A stretch of 64,000 nucleotides of DNA from Streptomyces sp. NBC_01232 (GCF_035989885.1 NZ_CP108518.1:434001-498000); one strand, 5' to 3'. Positions 47,201 through 57,896 are shown, counted from the stretch's first letter. Numbers and translations: made by a program. Notes: generated by a model from the sequence alone, not told the origin.

Positions 47201-50200
47201 CTGGCCTCGGCCGGGATCGACGACGACTTCTTCGTACTGGGCGGGGACAGCATCGTCTCCATCCAGCTGGTGACCCGGGCCCGGAAGGCGGGCCTGGTCC
47301 TCACACCGCGCGATGTCTTCGAGCAGCGGACGGTCGAGCGGATGGCCGCCGCGGCCCGCAACGCCGGGGACCAGGGGGGCGGTTACCCGGCGTCGGCCGG
47401 TCCACTCGTCACCCTCGACGCCGGGCAGGAGGCCGCGCTGGCCGCGGTGTTCCCGCACGTGGCGGAGGTCCTGCCGCTGGCACCGCTGCAGGAGGGCCTG
47501 TACTTCCACGCCGTCTACGACGACCGGGCGCTCGACGTCTATCTGATGCAGAACTTCGTCGAGCTGCTGCACGCCGTCGACGGGCCCGCCCTGCGCGCCG
47601 CCTTCGACACCCTGCTGCGGCGCCACCCCAACCTGCGGTCCGGTTTCCGGCACGAGGGTCTGGACGGCCCGGTGCAGGTGGTGCCGGGCGAGTGGGAGCT
47701 GCCCTGGCGGGAGATCGACCTCAGCCATCTCGACCGGGCGGCACAGGACGAGGCGCTGCGGGAATTCTCCCTGGCCGACGCGGCGACGCGGTTCGACCTC
47801 GCGGCCCCGCCTCTGCTGCGCGTGGCCCTGATCCGCTTCTCGGCGGAGCGCTGGATGCTGTGCGTGACGCAGCACCACATCCTGACCGACGGCTGGTCGG
47901 AGTCGCTGTTCTTCGAGGAGCTGTTCGCCCTGTACGGGCACGGCGGCTCCGAGGACGTGCTGCCGCCCGTCACCCCCTACCGGGACTACCTGCGCTGGCT
48001 GTCGGCCGTGGACCGGGACGCGGCCGAGCAGGCCTGGCGCACCCACCTGTCCGGGCTGGACCAGGCCACGCTCGTGGCCCGCGCCGATCCGAACCGGCAG
48101 CCGGTGACCGCCGAGGTGGTGGACCTGTCTCTGGACGTGGACACCAGCGACCGGCTGCGTGCCTTCGCGCGCGGCTGCGGGGTGACCCTCAACACCGTGC
48201 TCAGCACGGCGTGGGCGATGGCGCTGGCCGGCATGACGGGCCGCGACGACGTGGTCTTCGGTGCCACCGTCTCCGGCCGTCCGGCGGATCTCGCCGGGGT
48301 CGACCAGATGATCGGCATGTTCATGAACACGCTGCCGTTCCGGGTCGCGCTGCGCCCCGACGAGCCGCTGCGCGAGCTGATGGTGCGGGTGCAGGGCGAG
48401 CACGCGGCCCTGCTGCCGCACCACTACGTGGGGCTCGGACCGATCCAGCAGCTGACGGGGCTCGGGCAGCTCTTCGACACCCTGTACGTCTTCCGCAACA
48501 CCCCGCTGAACGACGCGGCCCGCGAGGAGGCAGTGGCGGCCCACGCCATCGGCTGGACGCACAGCGTCGACGGCACCCACTATCCGCTGACCCTCGCGGT
48601 CACCCCCGGTCCGGCCCTGGAACTGAGCCTCGGCTACCGGCCCGACCTGTACGACGAGGCCACCGCCCGGCACCTGGCGGGCCGGCTCGCGCTGCTCGTG
48701 GAGCAGCTCGCCGACGGCGGGGCGGTCCCGGTGGGCCGGCTGGTCACCCTGGAGACCGCGGAGCGGGCCGGACTGCTCGCGACCGGCGACGACACGGGCC
48801 ACGAGGTCCCGGACACCACGGTGATCGACCTGTTCGCCGAGCAGGCCGCCCGTACCCCCGGGGAGACGGCCCTGGTCTTCGAGGGCCGTCGGCTGAGCTA
48901 TGCGGAGCTCGACGCACGCGCCAACCGGCTGGCGCGCGCCCTGGTGGCGCGGGGTGCGGGGCCGGAGGTCGTGGTGGCCCTGGGCCTGCCGCGGTCGGCG
49001 GACTTCGTGGTCGCGCTGTTCGCCGTACTGAAGACCGGCGCGGCCTATCTCCCGCTGGACCTCGACCACCCCGTGGACCGGCTCGGCGCGATGGTGGAGG
49101 ACGCCTCGCCGCTGTGCCTGATCACGACGGCCCCGGTGACGGACCGGGTGCCGGTGGTGGAGGGCGTACCGGCGCTGTTGCTGGACGACCCGGCGGTGGT
49201 GGCCGAGCTGGCGGCGCTGCCGGAGGGACCCCTGGCGGAGTCGGAGCTGGCGGGCGTCCGGGACGGCCGGCACCCCGCCTACATCATCTACACCTCCGGC
49301 TCCACCGGACGGCCCAAGGGCGTCGTGGTCCCCTACTCGGGTCTGACCAACATGCTCCTCAACCACCGCGAGCGGATCTTCGCTCCGGCGGTGGCGCTGG
49401 CGGGCGGGCGCCGGATGAAGGTGGCGCACACCGTGTCCTTCGCCTTCGACATGTCGTGGGAGGAGTTCTTCTGGCTGGTCGACGGGCACGAGGTGCACGT
49501 CATCGGCGAGCAGCTGCGCCTGGACCCGGCGGCCCTGACCGCGCACTACGACCGTGTGGGCATCGACGTGGTCAACGTGACCCCCTCGTACGGCCTGCAG
49601 TTGGTCGAGGCGGGTCTGCTGGACGCGGACCGGCACCGGCCGACGCTGTTCCTGCTGGGCGGCGAGGCGGTGCCGGACGGCCTGTGGGAGCTGCTGAAGC
49701 GTACCGAGGGCACCATGGGCTACAACCTGTACGGCCCGACCGAGTACACGATCAACGCGCTGGGCGCCGACGTGGACGACAGCGCCGCCTCCTGCGTCGG
49801 GCGGCCCATCTTCAACACCCGGGCCTATGTACTGGACAGCGCGCTGCGGCCGGTGCCGGTGGGCGTGGCCGGTGAGCTGTACCTCGCGGGAGCGGGGCTG
49901 GCCCGCGGGTACTTCGGGCGGCCGGAGCTGACCGCGGAGCGGTTCGTCGCGGATCCGTTCGGCGAGCCCGGCACGCTGATGTACCGGACGGGCGACCTGG
50001 TGCGGTGGCGCGGGGACGCGCAGATCGACTACCTCGGGCGCGCCGACGACCAGGTCAAGATCCGCGGGTTCCGCATCGAGCTCGGCGAGATCGAGTCGGC
50101 GGTGGCGGCGGAGCCCGGCATCGCGGCGGCGGCCGTGGTGGTCCACACGGGGCCGACCGGTGTGAAGCGGCTGGTCGCCTACACGGTGGCGTCGGCCGCG

Positions 50201-51427
50201 GAGGCCCCCGAACCGGCGGCCCTGCGGGCCCGGCTGTCGGCCGCACTGCCGGAATACATGGTTCCGTCGGCCTTCGTGGAGCTGTCGGCGCTGCCTCTGA
50301 CGGTGAACGGCAAGGTGGACCGGGCGGCGCTGCCCGCCCCCGACTTCGGGGACGCGGGCGGCGGCCGGGCGCCGAAGGACGGCCGCGAGGAACTGCTCTG
50401 CGCGATCTTCGCGGACGTGCTGGGCCTCGAGCGGGTCGGGGCCGAGGACAACTTCTTCGAGCTCGGCGGCCATTCGCTGCTGGCCATGCGGCTGGTCGGC
50501 CGGATCCGCGCGGAGTTGGGCACCCCGGTCCAGGTCGGCGCCGTGATGGCCGCGCCGACGGTGGCGGACCTGGCGGCCCGGATCGGGTCGGACGCCCGCC
50601 GGGACGCACTGCGGGTGCTGATGCCGCTGCGGGAACGGGGAACGGCCGCGCCGCTGTTCTGCTTCCACCCGGCGTCCGGCTTCGCCTGGCAGTACACCGG
50701 CCTGCTGCGGTACCTGGACGCGGACCGGCCGGTGTACGGGCTCCAGTCGCCCGGGCTCGCCGGCGCGCAGCCCGAGGTGGCCGATGTCGCCGCCCTGGCG
50801 GAGCTCTACCTCGATGAGATCCGTACCGTCCAGCCCGAGGGTCCCTACCACTTCCTCGGCTATTCCTTCGGCGGGACCGTGGCACAGACGCTGGCCGCGC
50901 TGCTCCAGGAGCGCGGCGAGGAAGTCGCCTTCCTGGGGCTGCTCGACGCGTACCCGCCGGAGACCGAGGACTGGTCGTACATCGACGCGCCGGACTGGCG
51001 CGAGCGCCTGGAGCGCGAGGAGAGCGGTTTCCTGCTCTCGGTGGCCGGACTGAACCCGCCGGAGGGCGATGCTCCGGTGGACCGGGCGGAGGCGGTCGAC
51101 GCGATCCGCGACAGCCAGGGCCTGCTGGCCGGCTTCGACGAGGCGCTGCTGGGGGCGATCGTCGACACGAACGTGCACTGCGTACGGCTGCTGTCGCGCA
51201 GCCGCACCCTCCGCTACCGGGGTGACGTGCTGTTCTTCACGGCGGCCCGGTCCACTCCGGCGGACGAGGCGCCGGGACTGGTCTGGCCCGCGCACCTGGG
51301 GGGCCGGCTCGAGGAGCACGTCCTGGACTGCGCGCACGACGACCTGATGTCCCCAGGTGTCCTGGCGGAGATCGGTCCGGTGCTGGCCCGTGCGCTGGCC
51401 GCGGCCGAGCCGGGCGCCCGGGACTGA
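44249..51427 (+). CDS. NRPS, two modules plus thioesterase: C-A(basic)-T-C-A(hOrn)-T-TE
   Basis: A 2392-aa synthetase continuing the chain. C5 (~8-440, HHILVDGWS at 141) begins [17 protein letters not shown], the D-L type expected after the upstream E domain. A5 (~457) reads DTEDLGLVDK, a basic-residue code. T5 (~998) is a GGDSI type. C6 (~1075) begins [17 protein letters not shown], again D-L-like, although no E domain lies between. A6 (~1524) reads DMENLGLINK, identical to the N5-hydroxyornithine code known from coelichelin synthetase. T6 (~2073) and a type I thioesterase (~2124-2385, GYSFGG nucleophile Ser2206) end the protein. The GTG start overlaps the previous stop (GTGA), so translation is coupled. 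Release may be by hydrolysis or by cyclisation of the terminal hydroxyornithine. Confidence 0.95.
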
Positions 51428-51445
51428 CCCCCGGGACTGACCCCC
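51420..51445. repeat. Tandem 13-bp duplication at the NRPS stop
   Basis: GGGACTGACCCCC is repeated twice head to tail (51420-51432, 51433-51445). The first copy holds the NRPS stop codon. The duplication lies just before the terminator hairpin and does not affect the protein. Confidence 0.85.
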
Positions 51446-51448
51446 GGG

Positions 51449-51484
51449 TGCGGGTGGGGGCGCTCCGTCGCGCCCCCACCCGCA
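51449..51484. terminator. Hairpin terminator after NRPS operon
   Basis: Perfect 14-bp arms TGCGGGTGGGGGCG and CGCCCCCACCCGCA enclose an 8-nt loop, 22 nt after the stop. It separates the NRPS transcript from the iron-boxed dhb operon. Confidence 0.88.
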
Positions 51485-51541
51485 GCGGCGCCGAGGCCCT
51501 CGTCACAACCCACGCGCCGCGTAGTGCCGTTCAGCATTTAA

Positions 51542-51560
51542 TTAGGTTAGGCTTACCTAA
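51542..51560. promoter_or_regulatory. Iron box 7
   Basis: TTAGGTTAGGCTTACCTAA, identical in sequence to iron box 2, ends 20 bp before the dhbA ATG. It should control the DHB biosynthesis operon. Confidence 0.94.
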
Positions 51561-51579
51561 GATTTGAGGAGGGGGCGGC

Positions 51580-52413
51580 ATGTCCGACCACCGTGTGCCC
51601 GGCGTCCCCGGGACCAGCGGCTTCACCGGGAAAGTCGCGCTCGTCACCGGCGCGGGCCAGGGCATCGGCGAGGCCGTCGTCCGGACGCTGTTCCGCCTCG
51701 GCGCGTCCGTGGCCGCGACGGACGTCTCGGCGAAGGCCGTCACCGCGCTGGCGGCGGAGCTCGGATCGCAGACCGGCCGGGTTCCGGCCGCGGGCGTAGG
51801 CGCGGTCCGCGCCTACGGGCTCGATGTCACCGACCCGGCTGCCGTCGGGCGGACCGTCGCACTGATCGGACGGGAACTCGGCCCGGTCGACATCCTGGTG
51901 AACGTGGCCGGGATCCTGCGCGCCGCGCCGGTCGCGGAACTGACCGACGAGGACTGGGCGGCCACCTTCGCCGTCAACGTCCAGGGCGTCTTCTTCACTT
52001 CCCGCGCCGTCGTTCCCGCCATGGCGGAACGCGGCTCCGGCAGCGTGATCACCGTCGCCTCGAACGCGGCCGGAATCCCGCGCACCGGCATGTCCGCGTA
52101 CGCGGCTTCGAAGGCCGCGGCCGTCATGTTCACCAAGTGTCTGGGCCTGGAGTACGCCCGGAGCGGAGTGCGCTGCAACATCGTCGCCCCCGGGTCCACG
52201 GACACCCCCATGCAGTGGGGGCTCTGGAAGGACCCGCAGGCGTCCGCCCGGGTGCTGGACGGGGATCTCGCCAGCTACCGGACGGGGATCCCGCTGGGCC
52301 GGATCGCCGACCCGCAGGACATCGCGGACGCCGTCGTGTTCCTCGCGTCGGACCAGGCCCGTCACATCACCATGCAGGACCTCTACGTGGACGGCGGAGC
52401 CACGCTGCGCTGA
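51580..52413 (+). CDS. dhbA: 2,3-dihydro-2,3-dihydroxybenzoate dehydrogenase
   Basis: A 277-aa short-chain dehydrogenase that oxidises 2,3-dihydro-DHB to DHB with NAD+, the last step of DHB synthesis. The cofactor site is ALVTGAGQGIGEAVV, followed by ILVNVAGILRAAPV and the catalytic set with SVITVASNAAGIPRTG and YAASKAA. The product-binding RCNIVAPGSTDTPMQWGLWK and the closing ITMQDLYVDGGATL are specific to DhbA/EntA enzymes. An extra segment (GSQTGRVPAAGVGAV) lengthens it slightly. Iron box 7 lies directly before it. About 197 bp separates it from dhbC, an unusual gap for this operon, with no other gene visible there. Confidence 0.96.
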   Translation: MSDHRVPGVPGTSGFTGKVALVTGAGQGIGEAVVRTLFRLGASVAATDVSAKAVTALAAELGSQTGRVPAAGVGAVRAYGLDVTDPAAVGRTVALIGRELGPVDILVNVAGILRAAPVAELTDEDWAATFAVNVQGVFFTSRAVVPAMAERGSGSVITVASNAAGIPRTGMSAYAASKAAAVMFTKCLGLEYARSGVRCNIVAPGSTDTPMQWGLWKDPQASARVLDGDLASYRTGIPLGRIADPQDIADAVVFLASDQARHITMQDLYVDGGATLR

Positions 52414-52610
52414 CCCCGCGGCAGCACGGCCCGCGCCCTCCCCCGCGCCATGCACGCCACGTGCGCACGACGCGCAATCCCCGCGCCCTCTGCATCACAT
52501 GCGCCTCGCGTACCACCCGCGCCATGCGCACCACCCGGACCTCCGCAGCCGGCGACCGCCCGGCCGCACCCACCTGCCCGCACCTGCCCCCACCCTGAAG
52601 AGGAGTCACC

Positions 52611-53816
52611 GTGCCGACGGTCCACCAAGTCGCCACGCCCCCCGCACCGGCCGATCCGGTGCACCCCTCCGTCGGCGCCGCCACCACGCTGCTCGACGCC
52701 TATCGCAGCGGATCGCGGTTCCTCGCGACACCCACCCGGACCCTGCTGGCCGAGGGCGTGCGCCAGGAGGTCGCGCACTCCGCCGAGCCCCTGCCGCACC
52801 GCGTCGCCCGGGCCCTGGCCGAGGCCCGGCGGGCTGGGCACCCCTGTCCCATGGTGATCGGCGCGATCCCCTTCGCCCCGGACGCCCGCGCGGCGCTCGT
52901 CGTTCCGGAGTTCCTGCGCAGCGGCCCGCCGCTCGCCTCGGACCCGCTCATCGCCCTTCCCGCGGACGGTCCCGAAGCCACCGGCTGGGCCATCGCGTCC
53001 GTCCCCGAGCCCGACGTCTACGCCAAGGGCGTGGCAACAGCCGTGGACCGGATGTGGCAGGGCGAGTTCAGCAAGGTCGTACTGGCCCGCACCCTCGAAC
53101 TCGCCTCCGACAGACCCCTGGACATACCCGCCATGGTCCAGCGTCTCGCCCGCCGGGACCCCTCCGGCTACACCTTCGCGCTCCCCACCGGCCCCGGCCG
53201 CAACCTGCTCGGTGCCAGCCCGGAACTGCTGGTGTCCCGCCGCGGCGACCGGCTCATCTCCAACCCGCTGGCCGGGTCGACCCCGTGCAGCGCGGACCTC
53301 GCCGAGGACGTCCGCCGGGCCGCCGCCCTGCTCCAGTCCGCCAAGGACCTCCACGAGCACGCCGTGGTCGTCGACGCGGTCCACCAGGCGATGGCCCCGT
53401 ACTGCAGCTCCCTCGACGTCCCGGAGCGGCCCACTCTGCTCCGTACGGCCACCATGTGGCACCTGTCCACCACCGTGACCGGAATGCTCGCACGACCCCA
53501 CGTCTCCGCACTGGAGATCGCCTCCAGCCTGCACCCCACGCCCGCCGTCTGCGGCAGCCCGACCGACGTGGCCCGCCGGGTGATCGAGGAGACCGAGCCC
53601 TTCGACCGCGGCTTCTTCACCGGCATGATCGGCTGGGAGGACGGCAGCGGTGACGGCGAGTGGGTCGTCACCATCCGCTGCGCCGAGGCCGAGGAGAACC
53701 GGCTGCGCCTGTACGCGGGGGCGGGCATCGTCTCCGCGTCCGAGCCCGACGCCGAGACCGCGGAGACCGCAGCGAAGTTCCGTACCTTCCTGCAGGCGGT
53801 CGGAGCCGAGCTGTGA
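52611..53816 (+). CDS. dhbC: Isochorismate synthase
   Basis: A 401-aa isochorismate synthase of the chorismate-binding family, converting chorismate to isochorismate. Conserved regions are the [15 protein letters not shown] segment, [35 protein letters not shown] and [11 protein letters not shown]. The C-terminal block [20 protein letters not shown], then [11 protein letters not shown] and [15 protein letters not shown], carries the metal and substrate ligands. The GTG start follows gaggag. Its stop overlaps the dhbE start by four bases. The 197-bp gap upstream lacks an iron box, so it probably depends on the dhbA promoter. Confidence 0.96.
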   Translation: MPTVHQVATPPAPADPVHPSVGAATTLLDAYRSGSRFLATPTRTLLAEGVRQEVAHSAEPLPHRVARALAEARRAGHPCPMVIGAIPFAPDARAALVVPEFLRSGPPLASDPLIALPADGPEATGWAIASVPEPDVYAKGVATAVDRMWQGEFSKVVLARTLELASDRPLDIPAMVQRLARRDPSGYTFALPTGPGRNLLGASPELLVSRRGDRLISNPLAGSTPCSADLAEDVRRAAALLQSAKDLHEHAVVVDAVHQAMAPYCSSLDVPERPTLLRTATMWHLSTTVTGMLARPHVSALEIASSLHPTPAVCGSPTDVARRVIEETEPFDRGFFTGMIGWEDGSGDGEWVVTIRCAEAEENRLRLYAGAGIVSASEPDAETAETAAKFRTFLQAVGAEL

Positions 53817-55516
53817 GCGACCCCCTGGAGCCTCTCACCCCCGCGGCCGGCCCCGCCTGGCAGCCCTGGCCCGCCGAGTTCGCCGAGCGCTACCGGGCGG
53901 CCGGCTGGTGGCGGGGCGAGACCTTCGGGTCCGTGCTGCGGGAGCGGGCCGCGGCCCACCCCGACCGGATCGCCCTCGTGGACCCGGCCGGCGGTCCGGA
54001 CGGGGTCCGGCGCACGTGGAGCTACGGCGAACTCGACGCGCGGGCCGACCGGATGGCCGCGGGCCTCATGGCGCGCGGCATCGCCCCCGGCGACAAGGTC
54101 GTCGTACAACTGCCGAACACCGCCGAGTTCTTCGAGGTCGTCTTCGCGCTCTTCCGGATCGGCGCCCTGCCCGTCTTCGCCCTCCCGGCGCACCGCCGCA
54201 CCGAGATCTCCTACTTCTGCTCCTTCACCGGAGCGGCGGCCTACATCGTCCCCGCCGTGCACGGCGGCTACGACTACCGCGAGCTCGCCGTCGCGGTCCG
54301 AGCCGAAGTCCCGGGCCTGCGCCAGGTGTTCGTCGCCGACGCCGACCCGGGCGACTTCACGTCGCTGGCCGAGGTCCCCCTCGACGCACCCGCCGGAGGC
54401 CTCGGCGACGGGCCCGCCCCGCACGACCTCGCCTTCCTCCAGCTCTCCGGCGGCAGCACGGGCGTCCCCAAGCTGATCCCCCACACCCACGACGACTACA
54501 TCTACTCGCTGTGGGGCTCGAACGAGATCTGCGGCGTGGACGCGGACTCGGTGTACCTGGTGGCCCTGCCCGCCGCCCACAACTTCCCGCTGTCCTCGCC
54601 CGGTTCGCTGGGCGCCCTGTACGCGGGGGGCCGGGTGGTGCTGTGCCCGCAGCCGGTGCCCGACGTCGCCTTCCCGCTGATCGAGTCCGAGGGCGTGACG
54701 ATCACCGGCCTGGTGCCTCCGCTGGCCCTGCTGTGGACGGAGGCCGCCGCGCGCACCGATCTGGACCTGAGCAGCCTGGACGTCCTGCTGGTCGGCGGCG
54801 CCAAGTTCAGCGAGGAGGCGGCCCGCCGGGTGCGGCCGGGACTGGGATGCACGCTCCAGCAGGTGTTCGGGATGGCGGAGGGGCTGGTGAACTACACCCG
54901 CCTCGACGACCCCGAGGAGACCGTGGTCACCACCCAGGGCCGGCCGATCTCCCCGGACGACGAGATCCGGATCGTCGACGACGAGGACCGCGAGGTGCTC
55001 CCCGGCGAGTCCGGCCATCTGCTGACCCGCGGCCCGTACACGATCCGCGGGTACTGGAACGCGCCCGAGCACAACGCCCGTTCGTTCACCCCGGACGGCT
55101 TCTACCGGACCGGTGACATCGTCCGGATGACACCGACCGGGCACCTGGTGGTCGAGGGGCGCGCCAAGGACCAGATCAACCGGGGCGGGGAGAAGATCGC
55201 CGCGGAGGAGGTGGAGAACCACATCCTGGCCCATCCGGCCGTCCACGACGCCAATGTCGTCGGCGAACCGGATGCCTATCTCGGCGAGCGCACCTGCGCC
55301 TACGTGATCCTGCGCGAGGGCGCCGAGGCGCTGCGGCCCGCCGCCGTGAAGAAGTTCGTGCGGGAACGCGGCCTCGCCGCGTACAAGGTGCCGGACCGGG
55401 TGGAATTCGTCTCCGCCTTCCCCAAGACCGGCGTGGGCAAGGTCTCCAAACGGGACCTGCGCACCGCCGCCCCCGAGGCCCCGGCCCTCGTCCCCGTACC
55501 GCCCCATCAGCACTGA
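53813..55516 (+). CDS. dhbE: 2,3-dihydroxybenzoate-AMP ligase
   Basis: A 567-aa stand-alone adenylating enzyme that activates DHB and loads it on the aryl carrier protein. Motifs are the P-loop [20 protein letters not shown], the aryl-acid specificity region [15 protein letters not shown] (Asn and Ser positions of DhbE/EntE), and [10 protein letters not shown]. The ATP motifs [14 protein letters not shown] and YRTGDIVRM and the C-terminal lysine in [11 protein letters not shown] follow. This substrate pattern fits DHB rather than salicylate, which agrees with dhbA in the operon. The GTG start overlaps the dhbC stop (GTGA). Confidence 0.96.
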   Translation: MSDPLEPLTPAAGPAWQPWPAEFAERYRAAGWWRGETFGSVLRERAAAHPDRIALVDPAGGPDGVRRTWSYGELDARADRMAAGLMARGIAPGDKVVVQLPNTAEFFEVVFALFRIGALPVFALPAHRRTEISYFCSFTGAAAYIVPAVHGGYDYRELAVAVRAEVPGLRQVFVADADPGDFTSLAEVPLDAPAGGLGDGPAPHDLAFLQLSGGSTGVPKLIPHTHDDYIYSLWGSNEICGVDADSVYLVALPAAHNFPLSSPGSLGALYAGGRVVLCPQPVPDVAFPLIESEGVTITGLVPPLALLWTEAAARTDLDLSSLDVLLVGGAKFSEEAARRVRPGLGCTLQQVFGMAEGLVNYTRLDDPEETVVTTQGRPISPDDEIRIVDDEDREVLPGESGHLLTRGPYTIRGYWNAPEHNARSFTPDGFYRTGDIVRMTPTGHLVVEGRAKDQINRGGEKIAAEEVENHILAHPAVHDANVVGEPDAYLGERTCAYVILREGAEALRPAAVKKFVRERGLAAYKVPDRVEFVSAFPKTGVGKVSKRDLRTAAPEAPALVPVPPHQH

Positions 55517-55528
55517 ACGGATGAACCC

Positions 55529-56161
55529 ATGGCCCTGCCCGCCATCGCCCCCTACCCGCTGCCGACCGCCGAGGAGCTGCCGGCCAACCGCGTCGACTGG
55601 ACGGTGGACCCGGACCGCGCGGTCCTGCTCGTCCACGACCTGCAGAACTACTTCCTGTCGGCCTTCGACACGGACGCACAGCCCGTCACCGGCATGCTCC
55701 AGCAGGTCGCGCGGCTGAAGAAGGAGGCGGGCCGGGCCGGGGTGCCCGTGTTCTACACCGCCCAGCCCGGCGGCCAGAGTCCGCTCGAGCGCGGGCTCCA
55801 GCAGGACTTCTGGGGGCCCGGCCTGCCCGCCGACCCGATGGCCGGCGCGATCCCCGACGCCGTGGCCCCGGGCCCCGGAGACACGGTGCTCACCAAGTGG
55901 AAGTACAGCGCCTTCGTACGGACCGACCTCGCGGAGCAGCTGCACGCGATGGGCCGGGACCAGCTGGTCATCACCGGCGTGTACGCGCACATCGGCGTGC
56001 TGATGACGGCCTGCGACGCCTGGATGCAGGACATCCGGGCCTTCGTGGTCGCGGACGCCGTCGCCGACTTCTCCGAGCGCGAGCACCGGACGGCGCTGGA
56101 GTGGGCGGCGGGCCGCTGCGCCGTGGTCACCACGGCCGACCGGGTCTGCGCGCAGCTGTGA
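55529..56161 (+). CDS. dhbB: Isochorismatase (catalytically complete)
   Basis: A 210-aa isochorismatase converting isochorismate to 2,3-dihydro-DHB and pyruvate. Catalytic residues are intact: Asp37 in LLVHDLQNYF and Lys123 in TKWKYSAF, with the DFWGPGL segment and TGVYAHIG glycine site. It lacks the C-terminal carrier domain of EntB; that function lies in the separate ArCP at 28265-28504. It starts 12 nt after dhbE, and its stop overlaps the PPTase start. It is about 32 kb from its degenerate paralogue (22657-23292), which helps show how unusual that copy is. Confidence 0.96.
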   Translation: MALPAIAPYPLPTAEELPANRVDWTVDPDRAVLLVHDLQNYFLSAFDTDAQPVTGMLQQVARLKKEAGRAGVPVFYTAQPGGQSPLERGLQQDFWGPGLPADPMAGAIPDAVAPGPGDTVLTKWKYSAFVRTDLAEQLHAMGRDQLVITGVYAHIGVLMTACDAWMQDIRAFVVADAVADFSEREHRTALEWAAGRCAVVTTADRVCAQL

Positions 56162-56877
56162 GACCGGCCTCGCTCCGGGCACGGCCGCGGCCGGCAGCCG
56201 CGCACGTGCCGCCCGTGTACCCCGTGCCCGTGCCGGTGGCCCTGCCCGGACAGACCCGTGTCTGGACGGCCTCGGTGGCGGAGAACGCCGCGGCCGCCAC
56301 CGCGCGGCGGGGCGAGCTCGACCGGGCCGAGTCGCTGCGGGCGGACGGCTTCCGCCGGTTCGCGGACGTGGACCGCTTCCTGGTCGCGCACGTCTGCCTG
56401 CGCGACATCCTGGGCACGGTCCTCGGGACTCCGCCGGCCCGGCTCATCATCGACCGGGAGCCGTGCGTGGCGTGCGGCGGTCCGCACGGCCGTCCCTACC
56501 TGCCGGGGCGCCCCGTCCACTTCTCCCTCGCGCACGCCGGCGACCTGGTCCTGGTCGCGGTCGCTCCCGTTCCGGTGGGCGTCGACGTCGAGGACGTACC
56601 GTCGGACGCCCTGGTCCACGAGACCATGACCGGCCTGCACGAGGACGAGCGCGCCGAACTGCTCGACCTGCCCCGGCCCGCCCGGCCGGCCGCCTTCGCC
56701 CGCTGCTGGACGCGCAAGGAGGCCGTGCTGAAGTCCACCGGGCAGGGGCTGTCGCACGGCGCGCGGCTGCCCTACGTGGGCACGGCCGCGGAGCCGGCGC
56801 GTACGTCCGCGCACCAGGTGTACGACCTGCCCGTGCCCCCCGGCAGGGTCGCCGCCCTGGCCCTCTGGACCGCCTGA
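56158..56877 (+). CDS. 4'-phosphopantetheinyl transferase (Sfp/EntD type)
   Basis: A 239-aa PPTase that transfers phosphopantetheine from CoA to the carrier-protein serines of the ArCP and NRPS. The Mg-binding motif is VGVDVEDV at about residues 139-146. The second motif is FARCWTRKEAVLKSTGQGL near 181-199. Upstream are GGPHGRPYLPGRPVHFSLAH, matching the group's (G)KPxL...NxSH region, with Phe-Ser-Leu-Ala-His here. A short Arg/Pro-rich N-terminus precedes the first conserved segment. The GTG start overlaps the dhbB stop, so it is co-translated with the DHB genes and is probably dedicated to this siderophore. Confidence 0.93.
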   Translation: MRPASLRARPRPAAAHVPPVYPVPVPVALPGQTRVWTASVAENAAAATARRGELDRAESLRADGFRRFADVDRFLVAHVCLRDILGTVLGTPPARLIIDREPCVACGGPHGRPYLPGRPVHFSLAHAGDLVLVAVAPVPVGVDVEDVPSDALVHETMTGLHEDERAELLDLPRPARPAAFARCWTRKEAVLKSTGQGLSHGARLPYVGTAAEPARTSAHQVYDLPVPPGRVAALALWTA

Positions 56878-56930
56878 GGTCCTCCCCCGCTCACCCCCCA
56901 CGTCCCCGTATTCGAACGAAGGATCTCCCC

Positions 56931-57386
56931 ATGACGGAACGTCTGAACAACGCCCAGCCCTATGCCCTGGGTCTCTTCCGGATCGTCACCGGTCTCTTGT
57001 TCGCCTGTCACGGCGCCGCTTCCCTCTTCGGCGTCCTCGGTGGCGCGCACGGCGGCGGCACGGTCCCCGTCGGGGCCTGGCCGGGCTGGTACGCGGCGGT
57101 GATCCAGCTCGTCGGCGGCGCCCTGGTGATGGTCGGCGCCGGGACCCGCAGCGCGGCCTTCATCGCCTCCGGCTCGATGGCGTACGCCTACTTCACGGCC
57201 CACCAGGCGGACGCCCTCTGGCCGATCCAGAACGGCGGGGAATCCTCCGCGATGTACTGCTGGGCCTTCCTGCTGCTCGCCTTCACCGGACCGGGCGCCT
57301 TCGCCCTGGACGGGCTGCTGCCCGCCCGTGGGAACCGTGCCGCGGCGGAGACCGAGCAGCGGCCGCAGACGGCGGCCACTGTCTGA
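56931..57386 (+). CDS. DoxX-family membrane protein
   Basis: A 151-aa protein with four membrane helices of the DoxX type: LGLFRIVTGLLFACHGAASL, WYAAVIQLVGGALVMVGAGT, AAFIASGSMAYAYFTAHQAD and MYCWAFLLLAFTGPGAFALD. The opening YALGLFRIVTGLLFACHG with GLFGVLGG-like continuation is typical of the group. Its role is unknown; DoxX proteins have been tied to redox and membrane stress. It starts 53 bp after the PPTase stop with a gaagga ribosome site, so it may be the last gene of the iron-regulated dhb operon. A strong terminator follows. Confidence 0.87.
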   Translation: MTERLNNAQPYALGLFRIVTGLLFACHGAASLFGVLGGAHGGGTVPVGAWPGWYAAVIQLVGGALVMVGAGTRSAAFIASGSMAYAYFTAHQADALWPIQNGGESSAMYCWAFLLLAFTGPGAFALDGLLPARGNRAAAETEQRPQTAATV

Positions 57387-57407
57387 CCCGGCGTCCCGTG
57401 GCCGGCA

Positions 57408-57448
57408 GCCTGAGCCCCGCCCCGAACCCTCGGGGGCGGGGCTCAGGC
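57408..57448. terminator. Bidirectional hairpin terminator
   Basis: Perfect 16-bp arms GCCTGAGCCCCGCCCC and GGGGCGGGGCTCAGGC enclose a 9-nt loop. The right arm overlaps the stop of the convergent MerR gene, so it serves both strands and ends the dhb operon. Confidence 0.9.
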
Positions 57449-57787
57449 CTGTTCCAGATAGCAGGCCAGGGTGTCGCGGCTGTGCCGCAGGCCCTCGATG
57501 CGCGCGTCCATGGCCGCCAGTTCACCGTCGAGGACGGTCCGGATCTCCTCGCACCAGGCGAACCGCACCCCCTCGCCGCGGACACACGGCAGGACGGAAC
57601 GGATCACCTCGGTGGACAGGCCCGCCGCCAGCAGGGCGCGGACCTTGCGCACGGCGGCCACGGAATCCGCGGTGTAGTCGCGGTACCCGTTCGGGCCGCG
57701 CTCCGCGTCGAGCAGCCCCTGGGCCTCGTAGTAGCGCAGCAGCCGGGAGCTGACTCCCGTGCGGCGGGACAGTTCACCGATGAGCAT
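57443..57787 (-). CDS. MerR-family transcriptional regulator
   Basis: A 114-aa MerR regulator, short for the family. The winged helix is MLIGELSRRTGVSSRLLRYY followed by EAQGLLDAERGPNGYRDY. The coiled-coil part is LDGELAAMDARIEGLRHSRD. A cysteine pair (SVLPCVRGEGVRFAWCEE) in the middle could form a sensor, but the usual metal-binding C-terminal loop is absent. It is divergent from an FMN reductase gene, with a 26-bp dyad and an over-long promoter spacer between them. It therefore probably activates that gene in response to a redox or electrophile signal. Confidence 0.9.
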   Translation of the reverse strand: MLIGELSRRTGVSSRLLRYYEAQGLLDAERGPNGYRDYTADSVAAVRKVRALLAAGLSTEVIRSVLPCVRGEGVRFAWCEEIRTVLDGELAAMDARIEGLRHSRDTLACYLEQA

Positions 57788-57806
57788 GTGCCGTACCTCT
57801 GCGTCC

Positions 57807-57840
57807 GGTTGACCTTCACACTGATGTCAACCTCTAACGT
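57807..57840 (+). promoter_or_regulatory. MerR-type promoter/operator
   Basis: The dyad GGTTGAC-N12-GTCAACC (57807-57832) lies within a promoter with -35 TTGACC (57809-57814) and -10 TAACGT (57835-57840) separated by 20 bp. The stretched spacer and internal dyad are the hallmark of MerR-activated promoters. It faces the FMN reductase gene. Confidence 0.75.
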
Positions 57841-57896
57841 CACCGCTGAGCGCGGGCATTCCGCCGACTCGAAAGCGCACCTCTGGAGTGATGTTC

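Noticed and set aside
52414..52610. Hidden small gene between dhbA and dhbC
   Set aside because: All frames are Arg/His/Thr/Pro-rich low-complexity sequence with no ribosome site or conserved motif.
53168..56182. Antisense frame of 1004 codons over dhbC-dhbB
   Set aside because: Shadow of well-supported dhb genes on the plus strand.
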